A stretch of DNA of 64,000 bases from Paraescarpia echinospica. Its lineage: Eukaryota; Annelida; Polychaeta; Sabellida; Siboglinidae. The position numbers were made by a program, and so were the translations under genes. Location of the stretch: the NCBI GenBank assembly GCA_020002185.1, contig CM034533.1, positions 50,616,418-50,680,417 of the forward strand, in the 5' to 3' direction. The notes below the pieces were generated by a model. That model was not told where the DNA came from. It saw nothing but the letters and a program-made list of their open reading frames with translations, and did no database searches. Below are positions 44,221-56,237 of the stretch, in pieces. Numbering within the stretch: the stretch's first letter is position 1; each line of letters opens with the position of its first letter.

Positions 44221-44808
44221 ACTCGGTTTCTGCCTTACGCAAGCATAATATGCAGTTTTCACCAACAATTTTTGAAATCGTTCAGCAACGTATCAATATT
44301 ATTAATCAGAGCCACTTATTTCATCAATGGCATGCAAACGAAGCGTCAAATAAGTTGTTTTTAGTGAAATACTTACAATATTCATAAGACGACACTCACT
44401 TCACGCGCCAAACGGAAGCACTCGGTTTCTGCCTTATCGTGTTCAAAATCATCACTGAGCGACAAATCGCAGCGCATTCACTGTATAAACGGGCTGTTCG
44501 TTAACTTTCCTGTGGTGATTAGGGTGAATAGTTGCTTACAATTTCGTTCGATAAATTTTAATATTACAGTTGTTTACATCACCGTCACCGATATGGTGCA
44601 CTGTTGTCACGTGGTCTGCGTTCGCTATCAAAATATCTCAAAAATATGTTTGCCTCGTTTTAATTTGAGACAAATAACTTTGTTGCAATTTAGTAGACGT
44701 CCTTTGTTCATTGTTACACGATGTATCTGACTAAAGATGTATTTAATATGAAATCTAGCTATATAATCGTAATGAGACAGAAACTCAGATACGGCAGAAA
44801 CCGAGTAG
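44221..44808. repeat. Candidate small element with short terminal inverted repeat
   Basis: actcggtttctgcc at 44,221 and again at 44,421 is matched in reverse complement by ggcagaaaccgagt at 44,793-44,807. The inside is unassigned. The inverted match is short, so this is tentative. Confidence 0.35.
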
Positions 44809-44812
44809 GTGA

Positions 44813-44831
44813 CTATATATATATATATGTG

Positions 44832-44863
<32 letters not shown>

Positions 44864-44942
44864 CACATATATATATATATATATATACATATATATATGT
44901 GTGTGTGTATATATATATATGTATATATGTGTATATATATAT
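44813..44942. repeat. (TA)n/(TATG)n microsatellite block
   Basis: About 130 bases of ta, tgta and gtgt repeats; Tyr/Ile-rich open frames here are artefacts. Confidence 0.95.
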
Positions 44943-44952
44943 TTTTTTTTTT

Positions 44953-45216
44953 CAGTTGCCGCGCCAACTATATGGAATTCGCTTCCCGTTAATGTTAAAT
45001 TAGCAGAATATATTGTTACATTTCGTCGTCACCTCAAAACATATCTTTTCAATATCGCCTATCCTCCCTAGCTTCCTAGCACATCCATCCATTTGTTGAC
45101 GAATTTCGCCTAGCACACGAGTACGAAAATGCTTAATCCTTTGGTTTTGGTGCGCCACTGAGCTCGGATTGTCTGAGGATATTGGCGCTTAAGAAGTTAT
45201 TTATTATTTTTCTTAT
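44953..45216 (+). pseudogene. LINE 3' fragment (RT C-terminus + 3' UTR)
   Basis: Reads [39 protein letters not shown] and stop at 45,071, the C-terminal signature of L2/CR1-group RTs (A-x-x-WNSLP...F...LKT-LF). A 3' UTR with a gcgccactgagc...ggcgctta stretch follows, ending in tta-type repeats. Confidence 0.75.
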
Positions 45217-45222
45217 TATATA

Positions 45223-45224
<2 letters not shown>

Positions 45225-45260
<36 letters not shown>
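45225..45260. repeat. (TA)n microsatellite
   Basis: Pure ta repeat before the right copy of the 38-bp direct repeat. Confidence 0.9.
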
Positions 45261-45261
<1 letters not shown>

Positions 45262-45265
45262 TATA

Positions 45266-45303
45266 TAGAACGTAAACAGACAGAAGGACGCGAGCGCACG
45301 TGG
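45266..45303. repeat. 38-bp direct repeat, right copy
   Basis: Second copy of 44,155-44,192 (offset 1,111 bp). Confidence 0.9.
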
Positions 45304-46344
45304 TTACGTATGGTTCTTTGCTTGCGGCTGTACGTACGAGAGAGGACACTCCTTCTGTGACCGACGTCGGCGGATGTGACAGGAGTTGCCGTACGGAATT
45401 CTGGGCAGTTCGTAGTGTCCTGAACGCCATTGCTGCGCCTGCTGATTCAATAAGCGACGGATGTTGGTGTCAACGGGTGAATCTAACGCCCCCTCCTGCG
45501 TCGTCTCCCCAGGTATTCCCGTGTTGCCGTCCCGCAAAACAGCATCACACCGCTAAGGGCGCTCTCAACGTGTGCGTCAATTGTGGAGACACAAGCAACC
45601 CACATGCCGAGTGCGCCTTGTAGCCCCGCGATCCCAACCTGCAGCGCTGGACCTCCTGCCTCCCCGGGAGATTAGTTCGAACTGACGGTTGTGTCAGTTA
45701 CGTCACAAACCACCAGCGGTGTCTACTGCGCATGCTTGCCACGTTCGTCGCAACCTGATTTGACGTCACATCCTCTTTACGGAATCGCATTCTCAAAGCC
45801 GGCGTGATGTCATAATCACGTAAACCAAAGCATTTAAATGCTTTGCAAGCCTTCCTGGAAGCGGGAAGCGGAGATGAAGGGTCAAAATCACTGATCTCAA
45901 TATATTATATAGATCAGTGGGCAAAATAGCGTGATATTCACAATGCACTTATTCATCACCTGACTGAAAACAGGTTGTACGTAATAAATACATATGTATG
46001 TCTCTCTGTCTGTATGTCTGTCTGTCTGACTTATTGTCTAGCAACAATGTCCGTCAAGTCATCAAAATGGCCGCCTAACACGTGTAGCATTCTGCCATGT
46101 AGTTGACATTTAGACTCAGGCGTTTTTCTTTACAATAATATTATTAAGAAACATAAGACAACATTGTTTAAGCGAGAACTGTATGCGGCAAAGTTTGACT
46201 TAGCAGGTGCGATGCTGTCCTGGTAATATAATATAAATTAATATAATATAATACAATATATTATAATAGTACTTTTATATTAAAAACAAGCTAACAATTT
46301 TCAACTCAAAACAAGTCCAAAACCACACAATTCAAAGGTAGCTA
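45304..46344. other. Unassigned, GC-rich at the left
   Basis: 45,304-45,660 is GC-rich and open in two frames (plus: CVNCGDTSNPHAEC near 45,580; minus: 45,537-45,304). The CxxC-H-C pattern hints at a zinc-knuckle ORF1 remnant, but neither frame can be preferred. A (gtct)n tract lies at 45,999-46,028 and an AT-rich repeat at 46,223-46,270. Confidence 0.35.
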
Positions 46345-46720
46345 ATACTCATGGCTCGTCCGATCCCGACGATTATGGTATCATCTGAAAACTTACATTT
46401 TCTATTATTCCACTATACAAAATAGTTTCCCGATTTCCGTTCCTGAAACAACCATAAACAGCTCTACTATCGTGTCGTTTTCGTTGTATTATACACTTCC
46501 GACCGATGTTGGCATCCGGTACACAGCACACCGATTGTCCGAATGCGGCGCCTCGTTTTAATTTGCAAAGGCTTCAGACATACGTACATCATCAGTTCTT
46601 GATTTCGTGCTCTAAGCTCCTCCATTTGTAGACAGCAGCGAATCTAGCATTCTCGATGTCCCTACCACGTAAATCAACCAACCAACGGAAACTAATGCTA
46701 AGGGTCAAAATGATCTGCAA
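46345..46720 (-). repeat. Palindromic dispersed repeat, third copy (inverted)
   Basis: Reverse complement shows the catgtctgaa word, an aacgacacgata block and the terminal cgtcgggatcggacgagcc block in the order found at 43,690-43,985, and a tggaggagctta...gaaatca arm upstream of them. Confidence 0.6.
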
Positions 46721-46865
46721 CACTTATTTTCTGTGACTGTTATAAACAATAGATTTGCGTCACATGCTTTGGATTAAATACGGTACTAACCCTAAAACCA
46801 TTAAAAAGTACCGTAGTCAACTGGGTTTTTTAAACTATAAATGCATTACATTCTTGATCGTAGAT

Positions 46866-47139
46866 CATAGGCGGATCCAGGGGCCCTTTGGATTTGGCTG
46901 CGCTATGCCTGCGCGCTAGAGTAGCGTGCCTCCTAGACGTTTTGAATGGATATGTCCCCGCTACTTGCCCCATGTTCAACAGCACCCCTCTCCGTCTGTC
47001 TACCGATGTCATGATGCGACAGCGCGACACCCAATATGAATTTAGTTCGGTCGCCAGTGGAGGTTTTTTGGCGAGCCTCAAGGAGTGCAATTGAAGGGTT
47101 TAGCCCCCCCCCACACTACCCTCTCTGGATCCGCCCCTG
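46866..47139. mobile_element. Short hAT-like non-autonomous element
   Basis: Left end cataggcggatccaggggcc and right end (reverse complement) caggggcggatccagagagg form a terminal inverted repeat around 270 bp. CAGGGGCGGATCCAG-type ends are typical of hAT MITEs. The flanking 8-mers (tcgtagat, tagagtaa) do not match, so the target-site duplication is lost or the ends are off by a few bases. Confidence 0.55.
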
Positions 47140-47236
47140 TAGAGTAATCCATAAACGCATAAATTCACATCTTCCTTCACCTTGTGGTTGTCTCGGTTGG
47201 CTCGACAGTGACAATTGAAAAACGGGGAGGGGGCGG

Positions 47237-47260
47237 CAGTGACGGATTAAGCAGCTGCGG
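47237..47260. other. Candidate hAT terminal end
   Basis: cagtgacggattaagc... followed by gcggggcccgtagcaaaa resembles a hAT terminus and lies on the 3' side of the minus-strand hAT transposase. The partner end was not found near 58,000-59,200. Confidence 0.3.
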
Positions 47261-47298
47261 GGCCCGTAGCAAAACGGTAGCATATTACACATGCCCCC

Positions 47299-47393
47299 CA
47301 TACTACCTCAGGCTTACAGAGTGACAAAAATAAACGAAACCCCACACATACTACCATAGGCTTGCATAGTGACAAAAATAAACGAGACTTATT
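47299..47393. repeat. 48-bp tandem duplication
   Basis: catactacc...aggctt-cagtgacaaaaataaacga occurs at 47,299 and 47,347. Confidence 0.9.
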
Positions 47394-47520
47394 GTGCGGA
47401 GAATCAGTTGCATGTACTGTAGTAACAACAGTAACCTGCCAACAATACTATTAATTATAGTAAACGCCATTAAACTAAAACGTCATCAGGCCACCAGACT
47501 AGTGTGGTTCAAGCTTTAGA

Positions 47521-48460
47521 TTACACATCGCGCCTTCGAGATTTAAGATGAGCGACGTCATTTATGATACAGGTAGTGTCAACCGGGCGCAGCAAGTCGC
47601 TCTCGATGCTCATCAACGTCAGAATATTCAAACGCTTCTGTCCCATCGTTGCGTTCTTTACGCGCCGCAACTTCGAAAACGAACGCTCGTCCGTGCAGTT
47701 TGTCACCATCAGACATAAATACATGCGCAACATGATTTCAACTTTAGAAAAGCATGATTGTGTGTTATTGTTCCTGATGAGTTGATACATGCGCAGCTCC
47801 ACTGCTTCGCCGCTGATCATCACCTCGCTGTCATCATCTGCACCATCTGACTGAGCATCACTCCTGTACGGTCCAATGGTAGTAGCCTGTTTGCCGAACT
47901 CCGTGTTGAACAATGCCACGAACTGCAGAAGTTCGTTTGCCAAACTGGCTTCCAAATTATAATTTTGGATACGAGTCAACGAGTGCCAACGCCGATTTAG
48001 ACAGTTCTTCCTCGGACAACGACCTAATTTTCGCAAGAAGCAAAACGTGTTGCAGATTCCCTCGTACGCTTGCCAACGTTTCTCCAGTGCAGCGACCAAG
48101 CTGTCGATGATCACCAGGAACGTGCCGATTCGAAACTTGTCTGCAGCGGTTTCAGTTCTCACTTCTTCAGAACCCGAACTCATCATATTTACGGTTCCGT
48201 TTGCGCACCCTATGTGTGTCTTGTCGATATTCGTCGCATTTCGTTAATTCCTTGGCTTTATGTTCAACGTATCCAAACGTTGGCAGTAGCTTTTGAATAA
48301 AGACGATCAATGACTTGTATATAGCGCATGCCGTGTTTAGGTCTTGGTCAGCTGACTCGAGACTAGCGCTGCACATCTGGAATCGCTCTAACACCTGATG
48401 CCGCAGTACTCGGTTGATGCGCCGCAATGTGGCTGCTCCCGGACTCTGCGTGTAAAGTAG
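47521..48460 (-). pseudogene. hAT (ZMYM1-like) transposase, C-terminal part
   Basis: Minus strand, upstream frame about 48,460-48,167: YTQSPGAATLRRINRVLRHQ, FQMCSASLESADQDLNTA, TKCDEYRQDTHRVRKR. A frame change near 48,180 continues into 48,186-47,521, ending with MYLCLMVTNCTDERSFSKLR, then RVKNATMGQKRLNILTLMSI, the hAT dimerisation signature (C-ERSFS-L). The preceding part of the protein is at 51,785-52,520, on the far side of an inserted LINE. Family by resemblance to zinc-finger MYM type 1-like hAT proteins. Confidence 0.8.
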
Positions 48461-48469
48461 TCAAGTATT

Positions 48470-51400
48470 TCATGGTTTTGAATTTTATAAAGTGTTCGTG
48501 TTTCTATATACTGAATTGTGAATATCCAAGGAATATATGAGGGACATTTGCTAATAGTTCGTGCCGTGGACCTTCAGTTTTTATCGACTTTTATATTGAC
48601 TTTAACTCTTGAGGCACTGTGATTAACCAAGCTTGACCGGAACCGGTTTCCAATCTACATTACCTGGACGTCTACGTTCAGCCTGCCAGCGACTGGCGAA
48701 GCATGTCGTTGTCCAGGACGTTTCTTCTCGGCCTACGACACTGCCATCAACCGCCTAATCAACTGTGGATAACAACAATACGGACGCTGAACTTGTGCCG
48801 ACCACCGACCAGGCGCGGGACATCAGCCGGAACGAGGCGTATCAGGCTAATAACCACGCTTGGGCCGTTGAATGTGATACCTGGTATTTGTAAACAGCGC
48901 GGTGTCAACAAAGCAAATCTCACCCAGGTAGCACTTGAAAACTGCAGTACGAAATCCATCGCCAGTCATTATACTCCAAATGTGGCTTTGTTTAATGCTA
49001 GATCCCTACGCATCAAAGTGACCACCATAAGCGAATCTATTCTTGAGCATAAATGGGATGTGCTGGCAATCACAGAGACGTGGCTTAAGAAGAACAGCGA
49101 CGATGTGATTATAATAGCCGAAGTAACCGCGCCCGGATATAAACTCCAACATGTCGCTCGTGCTTCTGGTCGTGGGGGTGGAGTGGCAATTGTGCACTGC
49201 GCTACGTACACAACAAAATTACAACCGAAGTTATCTTTACCAACCATTGAACTACTCCGTTTGCAGTTCGTTAACCCGCATTGTATGAAATTCAACGTGT
49301 GGGTTGTCTACCACCCCACCGGTATCAAGTAAGACATCCGAGTTAACATCAGACTTTTATATCGAACTCGAACACTTATTCAGCGAAGCGTCTATATCTG
49401 TCATACCCACCATCATTGTTGGGGATTTCAATATCCACTTTCATAGCGAAACTAAATCTGAACGTCCACGTGATCTTCTTGAGTCGTTCAACCTAACTCA
49501 ACATGTACTTTCACCTACGCACACTAGTGGACATATCCTGGATCTTGTCGTCAGTAATAGTAACAACAACCTCACCTCTGCTGTCACAGTTCTTCCAGAC
49601 TAAATTTCTGATCATCATCGTATTGAAATTGCAGTAAACGCACTGGAGCCACTTTCTATGGTATCGACGACTGCAAAACGTAACTTTCGGAACACTGATA
49701 ACTGTGCACTGAGAGACGAAATAAAATATGTTTGTGCTTATATGACATCGTGCTGTAAAGATATGCAAGTGGGTGAATTAGTCGCTACGTACAACACCAA
49801 CTTAACGAAGGGTCTGGATAAACACGCTCCGTGGCGCACTGTACGCACACGAAACAACTCGACCCACCCATGGTACGACGCAGACATTGACGATGCCCGT
49901 GAGAAGAAACGGAAATTGGAAAATCTTCGGAGGAAAACCAAACATGAAATTCGTCGTCAGTTGTACGTCACGTCACGTCACGCGATGAATGCAATGCCTT
50001 GGTACTGGAGAGAAAAACATTATATTTTCAAGATCGTTTAGAAAAAGCTAGCAACAACACTATGTTTCGTCTGGTGAGATCTCTTGGTGGTCACAATTCT
50101 CAGCTACATCCGGAACTCAACTCGGCAGTGGAAGGATGCGAACTATTTTCGCATTTCTTTAGTGACAAAATCGGTAAATTGTTGTCCAGCTTACAACTTT
50201 GTACATCAACTGATCTGGCTACATGTGATGAAAAGCAATGTTTCGCAGATCCGATACATCTCTTCCATCCTACAACAGCCGAAGAAATCACACACGAACA
50301 AATCTTGTGTGCTAGATCCTCTACATGCCAACCAGCTGAAAGACAATGCCTCCAGTATTGTGTCCATTGTAACACTGATCACAAATACATCTCTTTTTCG
50401 GGTACAACTCCACTGACGTCAGGTGTCCCACAAGACTCCGCCCTAGGTCCACTGCTCTTCTCGTTGTATGTGCAACCAATTGGCGACATCATCAGAAAAC
50501 GTGGCCTTTGCTACCACCACTGCGCTGATGACTTACAACTCTACTCCCACTTTGATCTCATTAGAACCGCTTACGCTGCTGTTTTACGTCAAATGGAAGC
50601 ATGCCTGGGTTAAATAAAACATTTGATGGCGCGGAATTACATGTGCATGAATAACAGCAAGACCGAATACATTCCAGTGGTGCCTAAGTCGGCCGCTGCA
50701 CTTGTGGATGGCAGCGTAATACGTGTTGGTGACTGTACGATTGCAACTTCACGATGAGTCCGGAATCTCGGCGTCTACGTGGACAGACACCTGAACATGA
50801 ACAAACAGGTGTCACAAGCCGTTAGTGTGTGCGCATTCCACCTACGCCACATTAATCAAATCTGCCGATTTTCCCTAAAACAACGAAGGAACGCATAGTC
50901 AATGCCATAATAACATCGCGGCTGGACTATTGCAACTCAATCATATACGGAACATCTGCAAACAACATCGCTCGTCTGCAACGAATTCACAACTCGGCCG
51001 CTCGTCTGATATTGCGTCGTTCGCGGAGTGATAGTGGTGCTCTGCTGTTGCATGATTTGCACTGGCTACCCGTTGCTCGCAAAATCGAGTTCAAAATATT
51101 GGTGTTTACCTACAAGGCAATGCATGAAAATGCGCCCGTCTACTTGCGTGATCTCGTGTGTCCTTACATACCCGGTAGTTCACTGCGGTCTGCTGACAAC
51201 AACATGTTGTCCGTAACGCGTACTCGTGTCAAAACTGGTGACAGTTCGCTCGCGGTGGCCGCTGCAACTCTCTGGAACACTCTACCTAATTACATTAAAT
51301 CGTCGGACACTCTTGGCAGTTTTAAATGTCAACTAAAAACACATTTATTTAGAATATCATTGTAGACGAACGCTAGTAGCTTGTTTGTGACTGCCCTCAG

Positions 51401-51780
51401 TGATCCTGATGACTTATTTATATTAGTAATAATTTAGAACTATTTATTTATTTGATTATATACTGCTATATTTTAGTGATTAATTTATTCATTGTAATTT
51501 ATTAATTATATTATAGTGAACTGTGTTTATTTTAAGTTAACATCTTACTACAATATTCCAAATATTTTGTTGCCTTTTACTTAATATATTTGTTAATATT
51601 TGTATTATTATTGTATGGTACAATTTTTAGTTTAAATGACTGTGTTAGTACTAATATTTTAGTTTAATGATCATGACGCATGATGTATCGTAAAGCGCCA
51701 CGAACAATTGTGGATCTGGCGGTGTAACAAATTAAATATATTATTAGTAGTATTATTATTATTACAGTTAGTATGCTATT
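48470..51780 (+). mobile_element. Internally deleted LINE inserted in the hAT transposase
   Basis: Plus-strand LINE with endonuclease, truncated RT and C-terminal domain, ending in (att/agt)n at about 51,740-51,770. It is nested in the hAT coding region: hAT codons stop at about 51,785 and resume at about 48,460. The 5' border is approximate and no clear target-site duplication was found. Confidence 0.8.
48703..51365 (+). pseudogene. LINE endonuclease + partial reverse transcriptase
   Basis: Endonuclease: VALFNARSLRIK, LAITETWLKKN, GRGGGVAIVH (48,975-49,195), VGDFNIHF and HILDLVVSNS (49,410-49,560), then an in-frame TAA and SDHH. The linker runs to about 50,340. RT fingers and the first catalytic motif are absent: TTPLTSGVPQDSALGPLLFS follows the linker directly at about 50,400. 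The catalytic YADD is CADD (HHCADDLQLY). The C-terminal part (51,012-51,365) has LHDLHWLPVARKIEFKI and LWNTLPNYIKSSD. Several frameshifts. CR1/L2/Rex-group by its C-terminus. Confidence 0.85.
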
Positions 51781-51784
51781 CTCC

Positions 51785-52520
51785 AGTCGGTTCAACGTTG
51801 CTATAAGACCATGTGCTTCCTATCGACATTTAGCTTTCTGATCTTCATCTGCAGCAATGCTGTCGATGACGTTGTTTATCATGTTGCTGGCGGTGTCATA
51901 TGACTGTCCACGACAGTCACTCGGGTTGATGTTATGTTCGGCAAGAAAGTCGATGAGGTTCTGAGCGAGTTGCTCGCTACAGTGTCCCTGCATATCTAAA
52001 AACTTGACGGATCGCTCTACGGGTCCTGATGGCAGCACGTATCGCAGAATGAACGTGAGCTGATCCACGTGCGACATGTCAGGTGTAGAGTCAACGGACA
52101 CAGAATAATACTTGGCAGTTTTCACTTCGTCGACAATGCGGTCGCGAACGCAAGTTCCCATCAAGTTGATGAACTCATCGCACGTACTTGTTCATATATA
52201 GGACGTGGTTCCCTTGCCCTTACTGGCTTATCTTGTGATGTGCTGTGCAAGGAAAGGATCAAACTTGGACAACAACTCAATCACTCCCAGATAGTTGCCA
52301 TTATGAGACGACCCCATTGTTTCATCGGTACCACGGAATGGGAAACCTCGTTCTGACAAAAAAACGAATGATCTCTGCAAGGCGAACAAGCAGTGCATGC
52401 CTGTAGTCGCATTCGGCCTCAATCTGGTTAACCAATTGAGAGTCAACCCGCTTCCCGCTGTCCTTGCGTGCAAGTATAACAACCATCGCCTGTCGGTGTG
52501 CGGCACTAGATCCGTGGCGA
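51785..52520 (-). pseudogene. hAT (ZMYM1-like) transposase, middle part
   Basis: Minus strand: ARKDSGKRVDSQLVNQIEAE (about 52,470), after a shift FLSERGFPFRGTDETMGSSH, then NGNYLGVIELLSKFDPFLAQ (to 52,228), then FINLMGTCVRDRIVDEVKTA and KYYSVSVDSTPDMSHVDQLT (to 51,820), CRGQSYDTASNM. These are hAT RNase-H-fold blocks of the ZMYM1/DUF4371 type. The left end is the LINE insertion; the right end abuts the (TAG)n tail of a second LINE. Confidence 0.85.
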
Positions 52521-52712
52521 TGTAGTAGTAGTAGTAGTAGTATTTTATTAGAGTCTCACTCCACGTATACATGCTTTAAAATACAAGACAAATAAATATA
52601 TTACATTCAGAGTTAGCACTGTATACAAAGACCACTCAAAAAGAGTTATGAGAGACTTGTAAAAACAAAAATGTACAAATAAAAACAGTAATAAGGTAAT
52701 AAACATGTGCTA

Positions 52713-55700
52713 TTATTTTGTTGTATTGTGTAATCTTGTGTGCGGTATTTTTTGGAGGATGCTGGCAGTTTTACTTATTATATTGTCATTACTCAATAAA
52801 TATACAAATTTATCTTGATCATTCATACTGGAAAAAGCAGGATCATTAATTGTTGCATAGCCTATTAGTTCTTTTCGTTCGTTAACATATAAAGGGCATT
52901 TCATTAAAACGTGAAACTCATTTTCTATTTCATTCGTGCAGTTATAACACGTCCTAGCTTCAGGTGGGGGGTAATTTCGTTCAAAACGTCCAGTTTCAAT
53001 TCTGATTGGTGCCACGCCACATCGAAATTTTGCAAGTGCTGATCAATTACTTCTAGTCATGATTTTCTTAACATAATGCTCAGTTACAAATTTTGTTTTG
53101 AACTGTTTATAAGTTCTTAGTTTATTTCTACTACCATTTCTGCCCTCTTCTCTATTTATAATATGAAGCCATTGCTGTTCCTGTAATACAGACAGGCAAA
53201 CATCTGTGTGTTCTATTATAGCCTTTACATTAACATGGTCTCTTATATTAGTAAGATTATGCATATTTAAGTCATTATAACGATGGTATACTTCGTAGCC
53301 CCAATTTCGTTTCCCACTTACGGCCATTTCCATCATCCATAGAAACACACGTTTTGTCACTCTAGATACATCCATATTGATCAAACGACACCAGAGCCTA
53401 GTAACAGATAGCCATTGTTGGTTAGTCGGGGTTTTCCACCCCATTTCACCCTGTACTGCTGCTGATGGGGTATATTTACCCACACCTAGGAAAAATCGAC
53501 AGGCTCTATTATGTATGCTATTTATGACCGAATATTCCTTTGTACCCCACACAGCAGAACCATAGTTAATAATGGAGAGCACCATACCATCGTATAGTTT
53601 TGTAAAACAGTTAAAAGGCATTCCTCCATTACATTTTGTCTTAGCCATTAACAAACCCAGAGCTCTGTTCGCCGTAGTAGCTACTGTTTTTACCATCACC
53701 TTATAATCAAGATATTCAGTTAAAATCAAACCTAAATATTTATACTTATTTACGATGCATATGCTTTGGTCACCTAGTAGAAAATCGCAAGTAGTCTCAG
53801 ATATCGATGGATTACGAAAATGTACAATTTGAGTTTTGTCTTTGTTAATAGACATGCCCCAGTCATTGCACCATTTCCAGATAACATTTAGCAATGTCTG
53901 CAGTTCTTCTGCTGATTCGGCCAGCACCACAATGTCATCTGCGTATGCAACATTGTAACAATTTCGTCTCCGATCTTAACACCTTTACCCGTGCCTTTCA
54001 ATTCAGTTAATAAATCGTTTATAAACATATTAAACATGATAGGTGATATAACACATCCCTGCTTAAGCCCGCATTCAACATTGAACCAGTCAGACTTTAA
54101 GTTGTTGACCCTAACACAACATTTGTAATCAACATATAATGATTTCAAAGCCTCAAGCATTTTCCCTTGTATGTTGAAGTTCCTAATTTTGTTCCAGAGG
54201 AAATTTCTATTGATACGTCATAAGCTTTACTAAAATCTATGAAACATGCAAACGTTTGCTGGCGGCATTTCTTTCTAGTATTGATTATGTTTGTAATGGT
54301 AGATAGGTGGTCGAGACAACTGCGACCTGGTCTAAACCCATTTTGTTCATCACACAAAAGGTTGTTGCCCTCTACCCACGATATAAGACGATCATTTAAA
54401 ATAGAGCAGTATATTTTATACACATGGGAACTAAGCGTAATTCCCCTATAGTTCAATGGCACTCGTGGATCAGACGTACAACACTTGGGTATCGGGGTTA
54501 CAATGCCCCGACGCCATGCTTCAGGAACCATGCTGTTGTTAAAACAGTGATTAAATAGTTCATAAAGGAAGTCCATGGCATTTTCGTTGACCAGCGTTTC
54601 GACTGGGATGTTATCATCACCCAACGCTTTGTGTTTCTTGGCCTTGTTTAAGGCCAGGCGAATGTCCTCCTTAGAGATAGGCCCATCAAGGTGTTCATTG
54701 TGACCCAGTGAGTGGGTCTCCACCGGCGGTTGATAGTCAATTGTTTGTTCGTAATTGACCGGGTTCAGCAAAGTGTGAAAGTCAGTTCTCCATTTATGTA
54801 ATATCACGCTTTCATCAGTGGATATGGAGCCGTCCTCTAGCATCACTTCCATTGGTATATCATGGATGCGTTCTTGTTTTATCCCTAATTTTTCAATATG
54901 CTTCCAGAAAGCATTTGGATCATATGACGGCAGATCAAGTAGTTTGTTTTGTTGTTGACGCCAGAATTTGCGTTTGGCAGCTTGCACATGCCTATCAAAC
55001 AGTTTCTGGGCTACCTTCATTTCCGCTTTCAGGTGCGGTTTATTTTGTTCGTCGCCCTTAATCCACAATTGTTCACTTGTTGTGAGGTTATTCCATAGGT
55101 GAGTAAGTTCATTTGTCCACCATTGTTTCTTGATCCGTCTACGCTTATTACTGAGCACTGAGTGGTTTACATGGACCACTTTTTGAAGTTTATCTTCCAT
55201 CACCGTTTTAACATATTCGCAGAAACTATCATATACATTGTTCAGATTTTGTTGTGTTAAATTAGATCTTTGAATGAACTGCATGAGCGTAGCACAATGT
55301 TTTTGTGTTGTGTCGTCATCGAGAAATGACTGGTCAATGCCTTCTAATTTATATCTCGTTGTACATGGAATTTTGGGGTTCGGATCTGTATTATCGTAGC
55401 ATTCCATGTAATCCAGGAGTAAAACCCATGTCAATATTGAGTGGTCTGGGATGGTCTTGTGTGGGTCAATAATCGATACACACCCAGAGTCATTAAATAT
55501 CTTTCGTGCTGAAGTTATTTTAAAGTCGGTAAACGACGCCAAACGTTCACGCGGTACACGGCAATAATCAACGACAGCCAAACCTTTGGTTGAAACAGAT
55601 GTGAAGTCGTTTATCGACGAACCGCGACCGTTCAGCATGCAACAGTTTGATGATATTAAAAGGTCGATGAGGTATTGTCCATGTGAATTCACTTTAAAAT

Positions 55701-56231
55701 CAATAACTTTTCTCTCAGGAATGTCATCCACACCTTCAATGTAATCAGGCTCACTGCCACAACGGCCATTGAAATCGCCACATATGAAGAATATTCCAAG
55801 TTTCTGGTATCGGTATATATGTGATAATAGTTCGTTGTAATAGGTTTCGGGGTCAATGTAACGTGATGATCCGTCAGGAGGAAGGTAACACACACACATC
55901 CTAAAACTAGTATCCGAGCTCTTGCTTGTGAAAGTTATCCACATTATTCCTTCCACAGATGTGTCTAGAATTTTCACATTAAAATCATGCAGCAGAGCAT
56001 CTTTTCCAAAATGCCTACTCCGCCTGACCCTGACTTGGCCCGACAGTTCAGGTTTGTGCGATTATGCCCCCACCACTTATATCCATTCATTTCCAGCGTG
56101 TTTACATCTGTAAGATGTGTTTCCACCACGGCGATTACATCCGTGTTGAGGTGTTTAACACATTCTGCCCTCACTTGGTAGTTGTCGGTGTTTTTGTTTA
56201 GCTTCCACCCGTTAACATTCCAACATCCCAC
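52713..56231 (-). pseudogene. LINE ORF2: AP endonuclease, reverse transcriptase, CCHC end
   Basis: Endonuclease: MGCWNVNGWKLN, DVIAVVETHL (56,231-55,974); a frame change near 55,977; FICGDFNGRCGS, VVDYCRVPRE, PDHSILTWVLL. RT: LNKAKKHKALGDDNIPVE, PLNYRGITLSS, QNGFRPGRSCLDHL, CFIDFSKAYD (about 54,240), then a one-base loss; VECGLKQGCVISPIMFNMFI; a second shift near 53,935 at the YADDIVVLAES site; NKYKYLGLILTEYLD. C-terminal CYNCTNEIENEFHVLMKC is a CCHC knuckle. At least three frameshifts. Clade within the I/Jockey/Tx1-like groups not decided. Confidence 0.88.
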
Positions 56232-56237
56232 GGACAG

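Noticed and set aside
44721..45003. Tyr/Ile-rich ORFs
   Set aside because: TA microsatellite translation; only the last part (from about 44,953) is a real LINE tail.
45300..45623. CxxC-H-C containing ORF as a gene
   Set aside because: An equally open antisense frame exists, there is no start or splice support, and the motif is short; noted only as an unassigned region.
48440..48560. Exact LINE 5' border with target-site duplication in hAT
   Set aside because: agtagtcaagtat and agttagtatgc words at the two sides are too dissimilar to call a duplication.
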